A stretch of 64,000 nucleotides of DNA from positions 3,372,054-3,436,053 of the forward strand of contig NW_004624854.1 in the NCBI RefSeq assembly GCF_000247695.1, in the 5' to 3' direction. The stretch is from Heterocephalus glaber. Its lineage: Eukaryota; Chordata; Mammalia; Rodentia; Bathyergidae. Position 1 is the first letter of the stretch. The number at the start of each line of letters is the position of its first letter. The position numbers were made by a program, and so were the translations under genes. The notes under the pieces are model-generated. The model was not told where the DNA came from. It made no database searches and saw only the letters and a program-made list of their open reading frames with translations. Of this stretch, positions 24,886-37,689 are shown piece by piece.

Positions 24886-25152
24886 CTCGCTTCCCTTTGA
24901 GGTTGTTGCAGGTGATCTGGAAGTCTGGTTCTGAGGCTTATTTATGTGTCTTCTGATTTCAGCAGTGGGGCACAGAGGGGTTTGCTGCTTTCACCTGCAA
25001 GGCTCACCTCCTCTGTTCTGGGAGCAGTGGTACATTGGCCCAGAAGTCTCCCCCTCTGCACTGGGAGCTGTGGCACACTGACCCAGAAGCCTTCTCTGCA
25101 CTGGGAGCTGTGATGGGCCAATCTGGAAGCCTCCTCTGCACTGCGAGCTGTC
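24886..25152 (-). promoter_or_regulatory. L1 5' UTR with ~40-bp tandem units (promoter region)
   Basis: The segment is GC-rich against AT-rich surroundings. On the plus strand the word 'ctctgcactgggagctgtg' or a close variant starts at 25011 (diverged), 25054, 25094 and 25134, a period of 43, 40 and 40 bases. The same units, sense orientation, occur at 63567-63790 upstream of the other L1's ORF1. Tandem 5' UTR monomers with promoter activity are known from mouse L1. Promoter function here is inferred from position only. Confidence 0.75.
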
Positions 25153-25165
25153 ATTTGTTGATTTC
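25153..25165. repeat. Right TSD of the nested L1
   Basis: Exact copy of the 13-bp site at 19731-19743; immediately followed by the continuation of the outer L1. Confidence 0.88.
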
Positions 25166-25829
25166 CTGATAGCAGCCATTCTTTCTGGAGTGAGGTGGAA
25201 TCTCAGCTTTCTTTTCATTTGCATCTCTCAAGTGAACAGTGATGTTGAATAGTTTTTCATGTTTATTTGCTCTTTGTACTTCTTTGTATAAGAAATGCCT
25301 GTTCATTTCAGCTGCCCATTTTTGGATTGGGTCTTTAAATTTGGGAGGTTTGATTTTTTTTTTAAGTTTTTTATGTATTCTAGATAGTAGTTCTTTTTCT
25401 GAGGAACAGCTGGTAAAAATTTGTTCCCACATTGTGGGTTGTCTCTTCACTCTGTTGTTGATTTCTCTTGCTGTGCAGAAGCTTTTTAATAAGAAGAGAT
25501 TCCAGTTGTTGATTCCTTGTGCTATTTCATGGGCAACTGAGGTTTTGTTCATGAAATTGTTTCCTATGCTGGTGTCTTCAAGAGTTCTACCTAGCCTGTC
25601 CTCTAGCAAGTTTAGTGTTTCTGTTTTAATATTTAGATCTTTGATCCATTTCAATTTTAGTTTAGTGCATGATGAGAGATATAGGTCTACTTTTAATCTT
25701 TGGCAAGTTGAAATCCAATTTTCCAGTACCATTTATTAAAGAGGCTATCTTTCTTCCAGTGAGGGTGTTTGGCTCCTTTGTCAAAGATGAGGTGGCTGAG
25801 TGTGTCTGGAGTTGTTTCTGCTTCTTCTA
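25153..25829 (-). mobile_element. Outer young L1: ORF2 C-terminal segment, uninverted part
   Basis: The minus strand encodes ORF2 text downstream of the RT domain in a mostly open 193-codon frame (25151-25732), including 'FNITVHLRDANEKKAEIPPH'. It joins seamlessly to the 18979-19743 segment once the nested L1 is removed. Its 5' end at about 25829 abuts an inverted segment of the same element. The 166-codon plus-strand frame over the same bases is an antisense shadow. Confidence 0.88.
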
Positions 25830-26326
25830 ATTCCTGTACACAAACAACAGACTCACTGAGAGAGAAACTGGAGAAGCAACTCCTTTGACAATAGCATCCA
25901 AATAAATTAAATACCTAGGAATTAACCTAACAAAGGAAATCAAGACCTCTACTCCGAAAACTGCAGCACTCTGAAAAGAGTTCAAAGAGTATATCAGCAA
26001 AAGGGAGACATCCCTTCCTCCTGGATAGCAAGAACCAATAGAGTGACAATTGCCACATTTCCAAAACTGCTATATAGATTCCATGCCAATTGAAATTACA
26101 GCAGCATATTTCACAGACCTTGGGAAAACAATCCAAAAATTCATTTGGAACCAGAAAAGACCTAGAAAAACCAAAGCAATTCTAAGCAACAAAGTCAAGG
26201 TAGCAGGTATCACAATCCCCAAATTGAAACTATACTACAAAGCTACTGTGATAAAAACAACATGGTACTGGCAAAGAAACAGACTGAGGGATCAGTGGAA
26301 CAGTTTAGAAGATGCAGAAACAACTC
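25830..26326 (+). mobile_element. Outer young L1: inverted 5' segment
   Basis: The plus strand encodes the ORF2 stretch that should lie just upstream of the previous segment. The frame from 26050 includes '[20 protein letters not shown]' and '[16 protein letters not shown]', homologous to minus-strand 21073-21504 of the nested copy. It ends at 'gatgcagaaacaactc', which is also, reverse complemented, about where the uninverted part begins (25810-25825). The TSD follows immediately. This is the layout of a twin-primed, 5'-inverted L1. Confidence 0.88.
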
Positions 26327-26341
26327 ATGATCTTTACTTTT
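26326..26341. repeat. Right TSD of the outer young L1
   Basis: Exact match to 18963-18978; closes the 5'-inverted L1. Confidence 0.88.
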
Positions 26342-26455
26342 GCTTGACAAAAAATTGCATTTCCTTTCCGAGATTTATTTTTCTATTCTTTCTCAAATTC
26401 TTCCAACCTTGTAATTTCCTTTATACTTATCTTATTTATCCTTAATTATATAAAT
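26342..26455 (-). mobile_element. Old L1M copy, segment 3 (tentative)
   Basis: T-rich sequence that should be the continuation of the old L1M interrupted at 18962. The identity rests mainly on position. Confidence 0.45.
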
Positions 26456-26477
26456 TTCATTTACATTTTGTGTTTCA

Positions 26478-26905
26478 TTGAAGTAGATTCAACATGGTTT
26501 CCTTCAAATTCACACCCAAATGAAACTTCGTAATATGACTTTATTAGGAAATAAGGTGTTTACAAAACATGGAGTTAAAATGAAGCCCTAGCAGAGGAAT
26601 TGGGCCTTAAAATGTACCCAGATTTCATGTGCAAAAAGGGAAGTCACACAGACATGCACAGGCAGGAAGATCCTGTGACAGTGAGTAGATACTGGAGTGA
26701 TGTCATTCCCACTCAATGTTGTGGAAGCATCTGGAGGTTAAGGGAAGGTTTTGGAACATTCCAGGGAAGTGTGCCCTAGACAAAACTTTTATTTACAACT
26801 TTGGTCTTCCAAATTGGAGGTGAATAAATTTCTTTTTTATCTAATCACTAACTCTGCTAATCTGTTCCTATAGGCACAAGGAAGCTGAAACACTAGTCAT
26901 GATGC
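26478..26905 (+). mobile_element. Possible MLT1-type (ERVL-MaLR) solo LTR
   Basis: The layout follows an MLT1-like LTR: 'ttatgactttattaggaaat'-like text near 26533 ('gactttattaggaaataagg'), 'cacacagacatgcacaggca' near 26646, then 'aggtgaataaatttcttttt' near 26818 at the position of the LTR polyadenylation region. There is no internal viral sequence and no ORF. Assigned from remembered family layout, moderate confidence. Confidence 0.45.
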
Positions 26906-29900
26906 TGTCACAGTGTGCTTTTATGTTCAGAGGTTATATTTAGTCACAGTGTTTTCCATGTTTTTACTAACATGATGTATTTTATAATTCTGTTTTTCTT
27001 GCCTCTTTATCCTTTCTTTTCAATTTATTAGTTTAAAATGTAACCTGATTTCTTTTTTATTCAACCATCATTCAGTGTAAAAGTTGTATATTTAAGAATG
27101 TGTCTAATATTCAATGCAACTATCATTCATTCGGCTCTAGATTTCCCTCAATAATTTTTAGAACATAGAGACTTTCTTTCATTTATAGAATCCATTTCTT
27201 CTTCATACTGAGATTATCTTGGTTAATTTTATTTGTACTTTTCATGTTCTGCTTACAGTGGGGATCTACATACTTTACTATGAAATCAAGTAAATGCAGC
27301 AAGATACAACTTAGGGTTAATTGTATTTATTCCAGAATATTATGTATTGTTCTCTCCTGTAATCTTGTTTATTCCTTCACTTCTAAAATATGTTTTTTGT
27401 TTCCCTACTCTTTTGAATTTGCCATAGGCACTTACAGGGGCCAGTGAATCATGTTTATGTGGACATCCTTTCCCCTTCATAAACCTTAGTAAACCTCCTA
27501 TGATACAGATATTTTGCAGTGATTTGGTATCTAATGAAAGCCAGATGACCATGTTAATATTTTCGAATTTGATTGGTACTTTTCTTTCTATCATTAATTC
27601 TGTTTAAACTTTCTGATAAAATGTCTAAATTTTAAAAAATAAAGATTATCTATCTATCTATGTTTTCTACTAAATCTATCCATTATCCTTCTTTTTTCTA
27701 TACAAATAGGCATGTGCTTGTCCAAATACAGAGTGCTATACAAGAAGACTAAATATAATATTGTCATGAGAATTATGGCAAGGATGTGAGTAAGTATATG
27801 CCAACAGCTATCATCAACTATTTCAGTCAATCCAGTAAAAAATTGCAAACATAAGTGCCACTACTGCAATAGCAATAAGACATTTGTATTGCTAAACTGC
27901 AGTACATCTTCTTATTGTAATGTTTTCTTAATTTTCTCTTTTAACTTAGAGTAAAACTCATGCCTTAAAAAAATAAGAGTCCCTTCTCAAACTCAAAAGA
28001 TATAATTTAGTGACTCCTTTCCTAAGAAAAAAAGAAACATTATTATGGAAACTTGATGATATGAAGCAGTGAACAGAATACATCCTTGCTGCTATCCAGG
28101 TGTGACAAACAAGTCCATAGAGAGCAGCTTCAGCATTATCCATAATGGCACTGCTGTGCTTGACAGGCAAATCTATTCATAAGGCAGAGATTTGACTCTT
28201 ATACACAAAGTTTTAGAAAACATTACTAGTCATTATGTTAGGAACCAATGTCCAGCATTGGGTGCTAATATAGAGAAGTCTGCCATTTAAAACATAACTT
28301 TTGTAAGAATAATAATGCCAGTTTTGGTGCTTCTCTCTTCACAATATTGAAATGAACACAATGTTGCAGAAATAGACCAACTCAAGTGTAGTAAGTAGAC
28401 AGTCTTGGTTTTCACATCAGTTTAGAGTTGGCTTTTCTGAATGTCTTATTCTGGTAATAAGAATTTTACTTCCTTTTTCTGTCTCCACCGTACATTTGTA
28501 AAAAGACTGTCAAAAATAGTACCTTACTCTTTGTTGTAGCCATAGACACACAACCCAATAATAATTGATTATGTTTCAGTGTTTTTGCCAATGAAATTTG
28601 TACAAAATGGTAGCAGGTAATATAAGCAGAAACTAATTAGAATATTTTCTTAAAATTTTAAAATCAGATTCAGGGAATTTTTTTCTTTAAGCAATACTTC
28701 ACATTGTTCATTTGTCATATCCAGTGTTGTTCACTCCTTCAGTGCTTAAAAGATGTTGCCTGAGAAGTGGGAAGAAAGAGGAAGCAAAAGATAGGGTCAT
28801 AGAGAAGACAGTTTCATGAGTCAGGCAATGTACTATGATGGTGAACTTAAAAATGCAGGAGCTGTTTGGTGCAAGGATTGCCAGAAACACATTTCTAGGT
28901 GCTAGAATTGAGCAGGTATGGATTCTCCATAGCACTGTCAGAGGAAGCTCAGCATACCTAAGATCTGGCCAGTATCCATTTGAAGGCGACTGCAAAATTT
29001 TGGACTCCAGAATTTTAAGATAATTACATTGGCAAATGTGTAGCATCAATAGAATATGAGTACTATATACCTTCACATTCAAAGAAGGGTTATGCTAATT
29101 TCTGCAGAATGCTTGCTCTCACTTTCTGTACTTCAGAGATATTTTGTTCCTTAATGACAGAGACTTTACTATTCTTTGAGATTTTGCTCTATACTTTTAG
29201 AATTTTATTGAAAAAAGAAGGTTAAATTTGAATTTTTATGTCAATAGAAACTCTCTGAATATGCTGTGATGAATACTACAATCACACACCTCTGTGGGAT
29301 CTGTGTCTGATTTTCCCTTATTATATACAATATTAACCTTTTGTAAAATCCCAACTATAAAATGCAACTGGTCAGCATTACTCACTAGAAATCTGAAGAG
29401 TAATCACTTACATGAAATTACACTCCCATATTTGAGTGAAGGAAATAAAATGATTCCTTATGAGTTTGTCTGTATAAATTTTGAAGTGCAATTTTATAGA
29501 GCAGAAACAGATGAAGGGGTCAGGTAGTTATAAGCTAATGAGAAATAAATTGCTATCATCAGCGACCTAACATTACCGGAAGGATTTCTTTCTACAGTAA
29601 TGGATTCAGCTGGCAAAGGGTCTTAATGTTGCTGTTTGAGACTCTTGTTTGGCATTTGTAATATTGTTCTAAAGCTTGATTACATCATGGACAAGTTAAT
29701 CCATTATGGAGCACTTGCCAGAAGTGATTTGATTTTAATGTTTTGTAAGTATCCAATTGTATGGAACTAGAAGAATAATTGACATACTCCCTAACCGTGA
29801 AGTGACACTTTCTTCATTTTTAAGTCCATCTTTGTTCTGATTTCTTACCCTATCATATTGTGTATATTTCTTTGAGAAAAAATTGTTTATAACATATAGG

Positions 29901-30025
29901 TTTATTAAGTGTAACTCTATTGAACATTATTTATTAATGATTTATTCCAAAACTTAAACTGTGTTATGCTTCATCCATAAGTACTTTTGTACACTTATTT
30001 TTTTTTATAATTCACTCATCATAAA
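26906..30025. other. 3.1 kb, no gene recognised
   Basis: Nothing nameable apart from a short (TATC)n at 27645-27661. The longest open frame, 124 codons on the minus strand (28708-29082), has no recognisable domain and no splice context. Confidence 0.4.
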
Positions 30026-30038
30026 AGATTCCTTTGAG

Positions 30039-30134
30039 GCTGGGGATTTAACTCAGTGGTTTTGCTGCCTTCTGTGCAGGAGCAAGGACCTGAGTTCAAT
30101 CCCTGGTACCAAAAAAAAAAAAAGAGAGAGAGAG
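30039..30134 (+). mobile_element. ID-like tRNA-derived SINE
   Basis: A box ('taactcagtgg'), B box ('gttcaatccc'), then an A-tail grading into (AG)n. TSD 'agattcctttgag' at 30026-30038 matches 'agattcttttgag' at 30135-30147 with one mismatch. Confidence 0.9.
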
Positions 30135-30147
30135 AGATTCTTTTGAG

Positions 30148-31663
30148 TCTACCCATGATGAAAATTAGTATTTTCTTTGGAAATTAAAATACAAATAAAC
30201 ATTAAATGAGTAGGTAGCTTCATTATCTAAAAGGAATGACAATTGGACTGTAATAGTAACTAGTCCTGTTAATGCCATATATTTTCACTTTTCCTCCTAT
30301 TAGGTACATGGCAGTAATATAGTTCCAAGTTCTCTTTCTAGAATCTTATTATTACCTCCATCCAGTGAACAGAATTTCCTGTTGTGACTTATAGACTCTT
30401 GTTCTCCCAATGCCAATGTTCCAGATAGCAATTGCTCTGTCAGCCTTGGAATGGTAGAATAGTAGAGATCTTGAGTAGAATCTTGAGTCTAACTGCATGC
30501 AGAAAGTAGCCTGACAGATAAGATGCCTCTCACTTATCCCAGTGTAGAACTGATCCTGTATTAAAGCTTACTGGGAATGGTTGGAATCTTCTATTATAAT
30601 AAAATACACTACATAAAAGAACTCTCCCATGAAACTCAGGAACAAAATCACAATGTCCTGTATAAGATACATGAACATATATTCTCTTTCTTCAAAAATA
30701 TATAGTACCATTACTAAAATTTAGTTAATTCTACTAATGTTATTGTAAGATTTTATATATATATTTAAAATTTCTATAAGAAAATATTCTAAAGTCATTC
30801 TGAATGATAAGAAAAATGAATAGATTGTCAATTTAGAAAAAACTATATATACACAGATACTTCATTGAGTCCATTATTTTGGGGAAAATAATTTCTTTAT
30901 TTCAAAAAATGATAAAATAACACATCGGTAAGATTAAAGAATTTGAAATTATGTAGAAAAAGTAATCATTTTTATATGGTCAATAATGTGTAACATGAAT
31001 ATATGATATATTTAAAGAGAATTTTAACATATAAACCATGCATAGCTTGATGAAAGCTTATTTCATTGCTTTTTACAGTATGCTAATAAAAATCCTTAGA
31101 TTGATTTGAGGAGATAAAAGCTAAATAAAAAAGTTCTGATTATGTTAATATTTGTACATGGCAATTAAAAACTATTTCTCAAAATTCATTTATTCTCCAT
31201 AATAAAAAGGCAAAACAGAATCTATAGCTCTTTGATCCAACAATCATTTTTTGAGGACTTTTTCTCATAGGAATAGGAATATAAGTTCTGTTGAAATTAG
31301 TCACTGTTCTTCTGGAATTCAACAGGCGGAACAATAATCAATAGTTCTATGGGAAACTTGTAGTTTGTATTATATGTCACCTGTCTGATAAATAAATGAT
31401 ATGATTCTCTACTGAGCAACCTCAGTGGTCTCCCAGCCTTATAGAACAGGAAGAAATCCAACATATTTACAGTTATCTGCGAAAGTTTCACTATTCTACC
31501 TCCACTCCAGAAAGAAAATGTGAGGTTTGAATACATAAACTGAGTATGAAACACTGATTTCACAGTAATCACAAAGTAAAATTTTGTAAAATGAACCAAA
31601 AATGGTAAGCAAACAAAACATACCACTGGATTAATTGGTTTAACCACTGTAGAAAGCTAAAAG
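30148..31663. other. 1.5 kb AT-rich, no gene recognised
   Basis: No repeat family named. A 116-codon minus-strand frame (31297-31647) has no recognisable domain and no supporting context. Confidence 0.4.
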
Positions 31664-31668
31664 ACAGG

Positions 31669-31717
31669 GGAAAAGAAAGAGAAAGAGAGAGAGAGAGAGG
31701 AAAGAGAAAGGCAATGC
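31669..31717. repeat. (GA)n-rich purine tract
   Basis: An imperfect GA repeat just upstream of an old L1. Confidence 0.85.
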
Positions 31718-31819
31718 AAACAAAAGCACAAAACATGTTTCAAAATGATTTACCTGTGAATAATTACTTTGTATGTAAATGAATTTCCATCTCCAATCAA
31801 AATATGTAGAACAATTGAA

Positions 31820-33216
31820 TGGGTTTAAAAATAAGACTCAACTATCTATTGCTTGCAAGAAACTCACTTCATTGCTAAGACCACACAGAGTCAGAAAATG
31901 AAGGAATGCATAATACAAATGGAAGCCAAATTAAGCAAGATTGCGCTTTGAACATTAGATAAAGCAGATTTTTCAGGCAGGAAAAAAAGGCAACAATTAT
32001 ATATATGCAAAGAATTCAATTCAACAAGAATAAATAAAAAATCAAATGCATGTGCTTACTGTACTGGAGTAGCTAAATATGTAAATCATGTAGTACCAGA
32101 CCTAAAGGGATCCACTTTGCCCAGCATTGGCTGCAAACTTTAACATGCAACTTCAGCAATGCATAGATCATCCAGACAGAAGATCAGCAAAGAGTGAACT
32201 CACACACTACCAAACAATCCTAACAGATATTTATACAGCATTGTGTGAACCACATGCCATAGACACATTTTCTCTTTCATACAGGGAAAATTATTCAGGA
32301 TAGCTCATATAAGAGGCTGTATCAATGTCAACAAATATTTTAAAACCTGAAAGCATGTTAAGTATGTTTTCTGATCTCAATGTAATAAAACCAGAAATCA
32401 ATTACAAAAAAAGTTTTGGGAACCATACAAATACATGGAAATAAAACAATTTAATCTAGAACAACCAACACATTGAGGAAGAAATCAAGAAAGAAATGAA
32501 AAACTTCTTGGAATAGATGGAAATTGAGAACACAGCATGCAAAAAATTTGTGATACACAAAAGCAGTATTATGAGGAAAGTTTACAGGATGCACATACAC
32601 ATTACAAACTCAAAAGGTACCAGATAAAAACCCATCATTTCATTTCAAGGAATTAGAAATACAAGAAAAATCTCCCAGAATAAAACTATTGAATAAATAC
32701 AAGAATAAAATTCAGAGTTGATAGAAGTAAAGAATAGCGATCAAAGTAGAAAAAAATAAAATGTAACCTTAAAATGAATGCAAAACATCAATGAAAGAAA
32801 GAGCCACTTACTCAATGAGATTAAAAAAAAAAAACTCCATAGATCCTTAGGTAGATTAAGAAATGGTGAAGAATAAAACTTGAAGAACATCAGAGATTAA
32901 ACTGGAAGCATTGTACATGACAGAATTAAAATAAAAAGATCAAAAAGATCATTGCAGTTTTTTTTTAACAAGTAGAAGTCATCACTTTTGATAATATATA
33001 AGAAGCATACAAATTCATAGAACATACATGGTAAAAAGATGAATCACGGAGACACAGAAAAGCTGATCATACCAATAATAAGTAATGACAATGAGTAAGT
33101 AAAAGTCTTTCACAAAAGGAATGCCCAGGACCACATAACTGAATTCTACCAAACATGTAAAGAAGAATTATTACTAATTCTCCTTAAATTACTCAAAAAA
33201 GTTGAAGAGGAGAGAA
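31820..33216 (+). mobile_element. Old L1 ORF2, endonuclease domain and start of RT
   Basis: Sense L1 landmarks: 'gcaagaaactcacttcattg' (31856) is the endonuclease 'QETHF' region, 'acacactaccaaacaatcct' (32202) is the central part, and 'gaagaaatcaagaaagaaat' (32478) follows it. It is riddled with stops. The segment is interrupted by a B1 at 33217 and continues at 33361. Confidence 0.8.
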
Positions 33217-33360
33217 TTTTTTTTTTTTGAGACAGTGTCTCTGTAGTTCAAACTGGTCTTGAACTCACTATGTAGCTCAGGCTGACTTTGAACTCTTGGT
33301 GATCCTCCTGCCTACTCCTGAATGCTGGGATTACACCTGTGCACCACCATGTCCAGCTGG
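33217..33360 (-). mobile_element. B1 SINE (7SL-derived, antisense)
   Basis: The T-run at 33217-33228 is the A-tail in reverse. Antisense B1 landmarks follow: 'tttgagacagtgtctctgta', 'gatcctcctgcctactcctg', 'aatgctgggattacacctgt'. 'cttgaactcac' and 'tttgaactctt' are the two halves of the internal duplication typical of rodent B1. It is inserted in the old L1 ORF2 and so postdates it. B1 restricts the host to rodents. Confidence 0.88.
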
Positions 33361-34990
33361 GATCTTTTGTAAATATGGTACTATGATGCTGGTATAGCCA
33401 GCATAACCCTGATACCATGTCAGATGAGAACTCAACCAAAGTTTTAAAACAAAAGAAAACTAAAAACTGCAGACCAATATGTTTGATGATAAAACTTTGT
33501 GCACAAATCTTGAACAAAATACTGGCAAACTGAATCAAACAGCACTTGGAAACATTATTTATTATGATCCAATGGGGTTCTGCCTATGAGATGAAATGAT
33601 GAGTGAATACACAGAGATCTTTAAATTAGATGCATTCTTTCAACAGGTTGAAGGACAAAAACAATATGGACATCTTAATTGATGCTTATAAGGCATTTGA
33701 TAAAATTCAGCATGTGTTCATGACATGAACATTGAACAAATTAGGCATATAAGGGATGTTCAGAGTAAAGACCATTTTATATGCTATTAGGCCAAGGGCT
33801 AAAATATTGATGGGAAAATGCAGAAAGCTTTCTTTTAAAGATCTAGAGCACGATAAAGATATTCACTTCCATCTAATTTATTCAATATAGGGTTGGAGGT
33901 CCAATATAGATCAATTAAACATCCAAAATGGAAGACATCAAATTGTCACTGTTAGCAGATGTCATGATCTTATGTATAGAAAATCCCCAAAAATCTATTC
34001 TACTCAAGTGAAGCAAAGTTGTAAGATGGACAATCAATGCACAAAAAAACGTAGTATGTCTGTATTTCTGTATATCAATATTTCTGTATTTCAATATTTC
34101 TGTATATCAATAGACATTTGTCTGAAACAAAAATTAAGAAAGCAATTTCATTTATAAAATTTACCACAAAATCACTAGGGATATTTTTTTTCCTAAAGAG
34201 ATGAAAGGTCTCTACAATGAAAGTTATAAAACACTGATTACAGAAATTGAAGAGAACACAAAAATATGAAGCAACAGCCTGTGTTCGAGGATTGAAAGAA
34301 TCACTATTATTTAAATGTCCATAACACACAAAGTGATTTCTAGATTCAATGCAATCTCAAAATACCAATGACATTCTTCACAGAAGTAGAAATGATGATT
34401 CTAAACTTTATTTGAAAGAAAAAAATGAAACAATTAAAGTCATTTAAAGCTTAAAAAAAAGTAGGAGATGTTACTCTACCTGACTTGAAATCGTACCACT
34501 GAGCCATAATAATCAAAAAAGCATTATGTTAGCATAAAGACATATAGTGTCAGAACAGAATAGAGTGCCTACAAGTAAACCAATACATCTATAACCAACT
34601 GCTTTTCAACAAATGTCCTAAGAACGTCAGTGGATAAAGGACATCTTTTCAATAAATGGTGATGAGAAAATTGATATCCACATGTATAAGAATGAATCTA
34701 AATCTTCTCACTAGTTACAAAATCAGTTTTAAAGTAAACACGTAAATGTAATACTAAAAAATATTAAAATAATAGAAAATGCTCAACAACTGTGAAACTA
34801 ATGAATAATATTCAAAATCATTAATCATCAGGAAAATGTGAATCAAAACCACAGTGAAATCTCATCTCACCAGAGTAAGCATGGCTAATATCAGAAAGGT
34901 GAACGATAACAAGTGCTGGTAAGGGTGAGGAGAAAGAGGATCCCTTGCACATTGTTAGTGGGAATGAAAGTTAGCAAAGCTTTTATAATA
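33361..34990 (+). mobile_element. Old L1 ORF2, RT domain and C-terminal region
   Basis: Continues the L1 after the B1: 'gccagcataaccctgatacc' (33399), then the RT core, where the box that should read FADD reads LADV (33952-33963). The cysteine-rich end is visible as 'ttagtgggaatgaaagttag' near 34956. No frame is intact. Confidence 0.8.
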
Positions 34991-37689
34991 TGAATGTAGG
35001 CAGAGCCCTGGGCTTTATAAACAACAGAGTATGAATAATTAAATTAAAAGTTTCTAAAATAAACTAATGTTACACTATTTCAAAGATAGAAATTAAAAAG
35101 GGAATTTCAATGAATTTAATGTTTAAGAAACATTACTTATTTCCTCAGTTGAAAATGCAAAATTCAAATTTATTACTTTTGGACAGAACCAATATATTTT
35201 AGTATTAAATATTAGAGAAATTTATATTAAATCCCTAAATTACTTTCAGATCAGCTCATTGGACTTTTTTGGTTCTCCAAAGAGAAATATTTTAAAAATT
35301 ACATTCATATGATCATATGGCTTAAAATAATGCTTACTAATTGTGTGAGACCAAAGCTTCCTGAAACAAGGACAGTGTTATGAAAACTTGAGATGATTAT
35401 CCAAGGATGGATGAGGTCCTTTTATCTCTGGACTTTTGTGAAATGGTAAGCAGAGCAAATGAGAATAAATTATACATTATTTTTAATATCTAAAAAGCAA
35501 TTACTTTAAGAAAAGTAACCAACTAAAGTGCATATATCAAGAAAACTTAGCTGCAAACAAAATTCTACCAAAGCAACTGCTTCTTAGAAGAAATGTTTAA
35601 ATTAGGGTAAATGTTATTAAGTGTACAAAGTCCCACTAATTACAAAGCCTGTTATGAGGATACTTCAGTATGTGCTAGTAAGGAATTACACTGTGCTTTA
35701 AAATAAGGCATCTAAAATTTGTATTTTTTTGCACACATGTGTATTGTTTTTGAGTGGATGTATACACATATGTGTACTCACATAACACACATTTATGGAA
35801 GGATGAAATTGAATACCCAATACTTCAATACATCATGAGATCCATACACTTGCATTGAACCTGTCTTCTAATAGCTCTTCAAAACTCACAGGACATGTAT
35901 TTAACCAGAGTATGAAATGCAAATGAGGTTCTGACAGCCTTAGATCAAAGAGGAATGGAAGGATAGAAAACTTGTTCATGAAGTCTCCAAGGAGAAATGA
36001 AATTACATAAACAGCTGAAATAAAATATTTCCATATCACATATTTTTCTACATTTATTCTTGGCAGGAGAACCCAGAGGCAACCTCCAACCCAGGAGTAA
36101 AATGATTAAGAGACTTGCACGGGGCTAACACCTTTGACATTTTCTGATGCCCTTTTGGGTTCCCAGGGCAAATCTCCTTGATGTGGTATGGGATGAAAAA
36201 CACTACCATCAAAAGGAGTTTGGCACTTTGATGGACCCAGAAGACAGGCACCTTAAAGGCCGATGGGAATTACTTATGGATTGCTTTTCAGAAAAAGGAA
36301 GTTAATACTAACAGTGAAAAAATAAGTCAATTAAAGATGATTGACTAGAATTCATTAAAAAAGGAAAATCTAGTTAGAAGTCTGCTTTGGAAAAAGGGAA
36401 GTCTTTATTTCATTTTCTTTCTATATTTTTGTTTTGAAATGTAAAGCGTAATATATCATAACTACTTAAAGCCAGAATAAGAAGTATAATCCTTTTTAAT
36501 ATCCTTATATAAAATAAATTTGATTTGTCCACTTGAAGGATGTTTGAATATATATTTCTGAAAACTGGGAATTTTAGTTACAAAATAAAATAGGGATTAT
36601 AAAAAGAATGACAATGATAAGTATATGAAAAGTTTTAAAAATCCAAATTAATATATAAATTCTGTTTTATGTGTCTATATGTGTGGATATAAATCATTAC
36701 TTATAGGTATTTTCATTTATGTGAAGCATAGCAAAGAAATCCACTTAGGATCTAGAGATTTATATTATGATAAAATTCCTTGTTATGTCTCAAGTGTTTC
36801 CATAATTAAAATATTACAAGTGATATCCCAATTTTAATATTTTTTAAGGTTGACACAATTTACCAAAATATGTTAGTCTCTACATATAACCCATAAGAAT
36901 ACTATGAAATTAAGTCACAGGGTGAATCCTATAACCATTCTTAGAAAGGTATGTGATTCATCAACAAAATAAATTCAGTTCCTACTTTCAAACTTAAGTA
37001 ATAACCAGTAGAAAAGCCCAGAGGGAGAAAAATGTGTCCACTCTCAAGTGTCATGGTAAGTTCCAGGCTCAAAGACAGCTCAGTGGTCCTGGGCCACAGC
37101 CCCATCCCTGTGACCATCCCAAAGTCAGAAGGAGGTCGGCCTGACATCTACTTATGCCCAACTTGACCTCTGCCTGACTGGCAAGCTTAAAGAACACCTG
37201 ATGTGGAGGAAAACATGTAACTCAGAATTGCAACTGAAAGCTGTATCTCAAAATGGCCAAGTTTGCAACTTGACAGTGGGAAGGGAAAACTAAAGAATTA
37301 TAAGACATGTATGGATTAAAGGTAACTTTGGACGACAAAGCATCCTCTGCTTTCAGTTCTATCATTATGAGGAAAACAAACCAACTTGAAATAAAAAAGA
37401 AAGTTGTGCTTGAACATCATTATCCACAATGGGAAAATAACATTTAGGAAAAATAAATCATTTGACCAAGTCAGACAAGAAATGCTTTTTAACAGAAAAG
37501 AATAATGGAACAAGCTGAAATAAAATTTAAATGAAAAATACTGCAAACGAAAGAGTCAAATTGGTGTGCATTACTGCAGAAGAAATTAGCCCAAGTTCCT
37601 TCAGTTAATGAAAGACAAACTTGATCAAATCAGAAAAAAATGGTATAATTTTATTCAGTTTATAATGAACTTGAAATAATTTTAAAAAC
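34991..37689. other. 2.7 kb, no gene recognised
   Basis: AT-rich DNA with no named repeat. Open frames of 65-76 codons only. Confidence 0.4.

Larger units (their letters stand above)
19744..25152 (-). mobile_element. Nested, nearly full-length L1
   Basis: On the minus strand it runs 5' UTR with tandem units (25152-24886), ORF1 (24885-23823), ORF2 (23869-20057), 3' UTR (20056-19744). At 5.4 kb, with both ORFs represented and an exact TSD, it is a single insertion into the outer L1. Point mutations and frameshifts have killed both ORFs, but it is clearly younger than the L1M copies. The short run 'gggttttttaac' at 19744-19755 is what is left of the A-tail. Confidence 0.9.

Noticed and set aside
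28708..29082. 124-codon open frame on the minus strand
   Set aside because: No recognisable domain, no splice or promoter context, and composition like the surrounding AT-rich DNA; chance frames of this size are expected in 64 kb read in six frames.
31297..31647. 116-codon open frame on the minus strand
   Set aside because: No family features and no neighbouring exon-like sequence; treated as chance.
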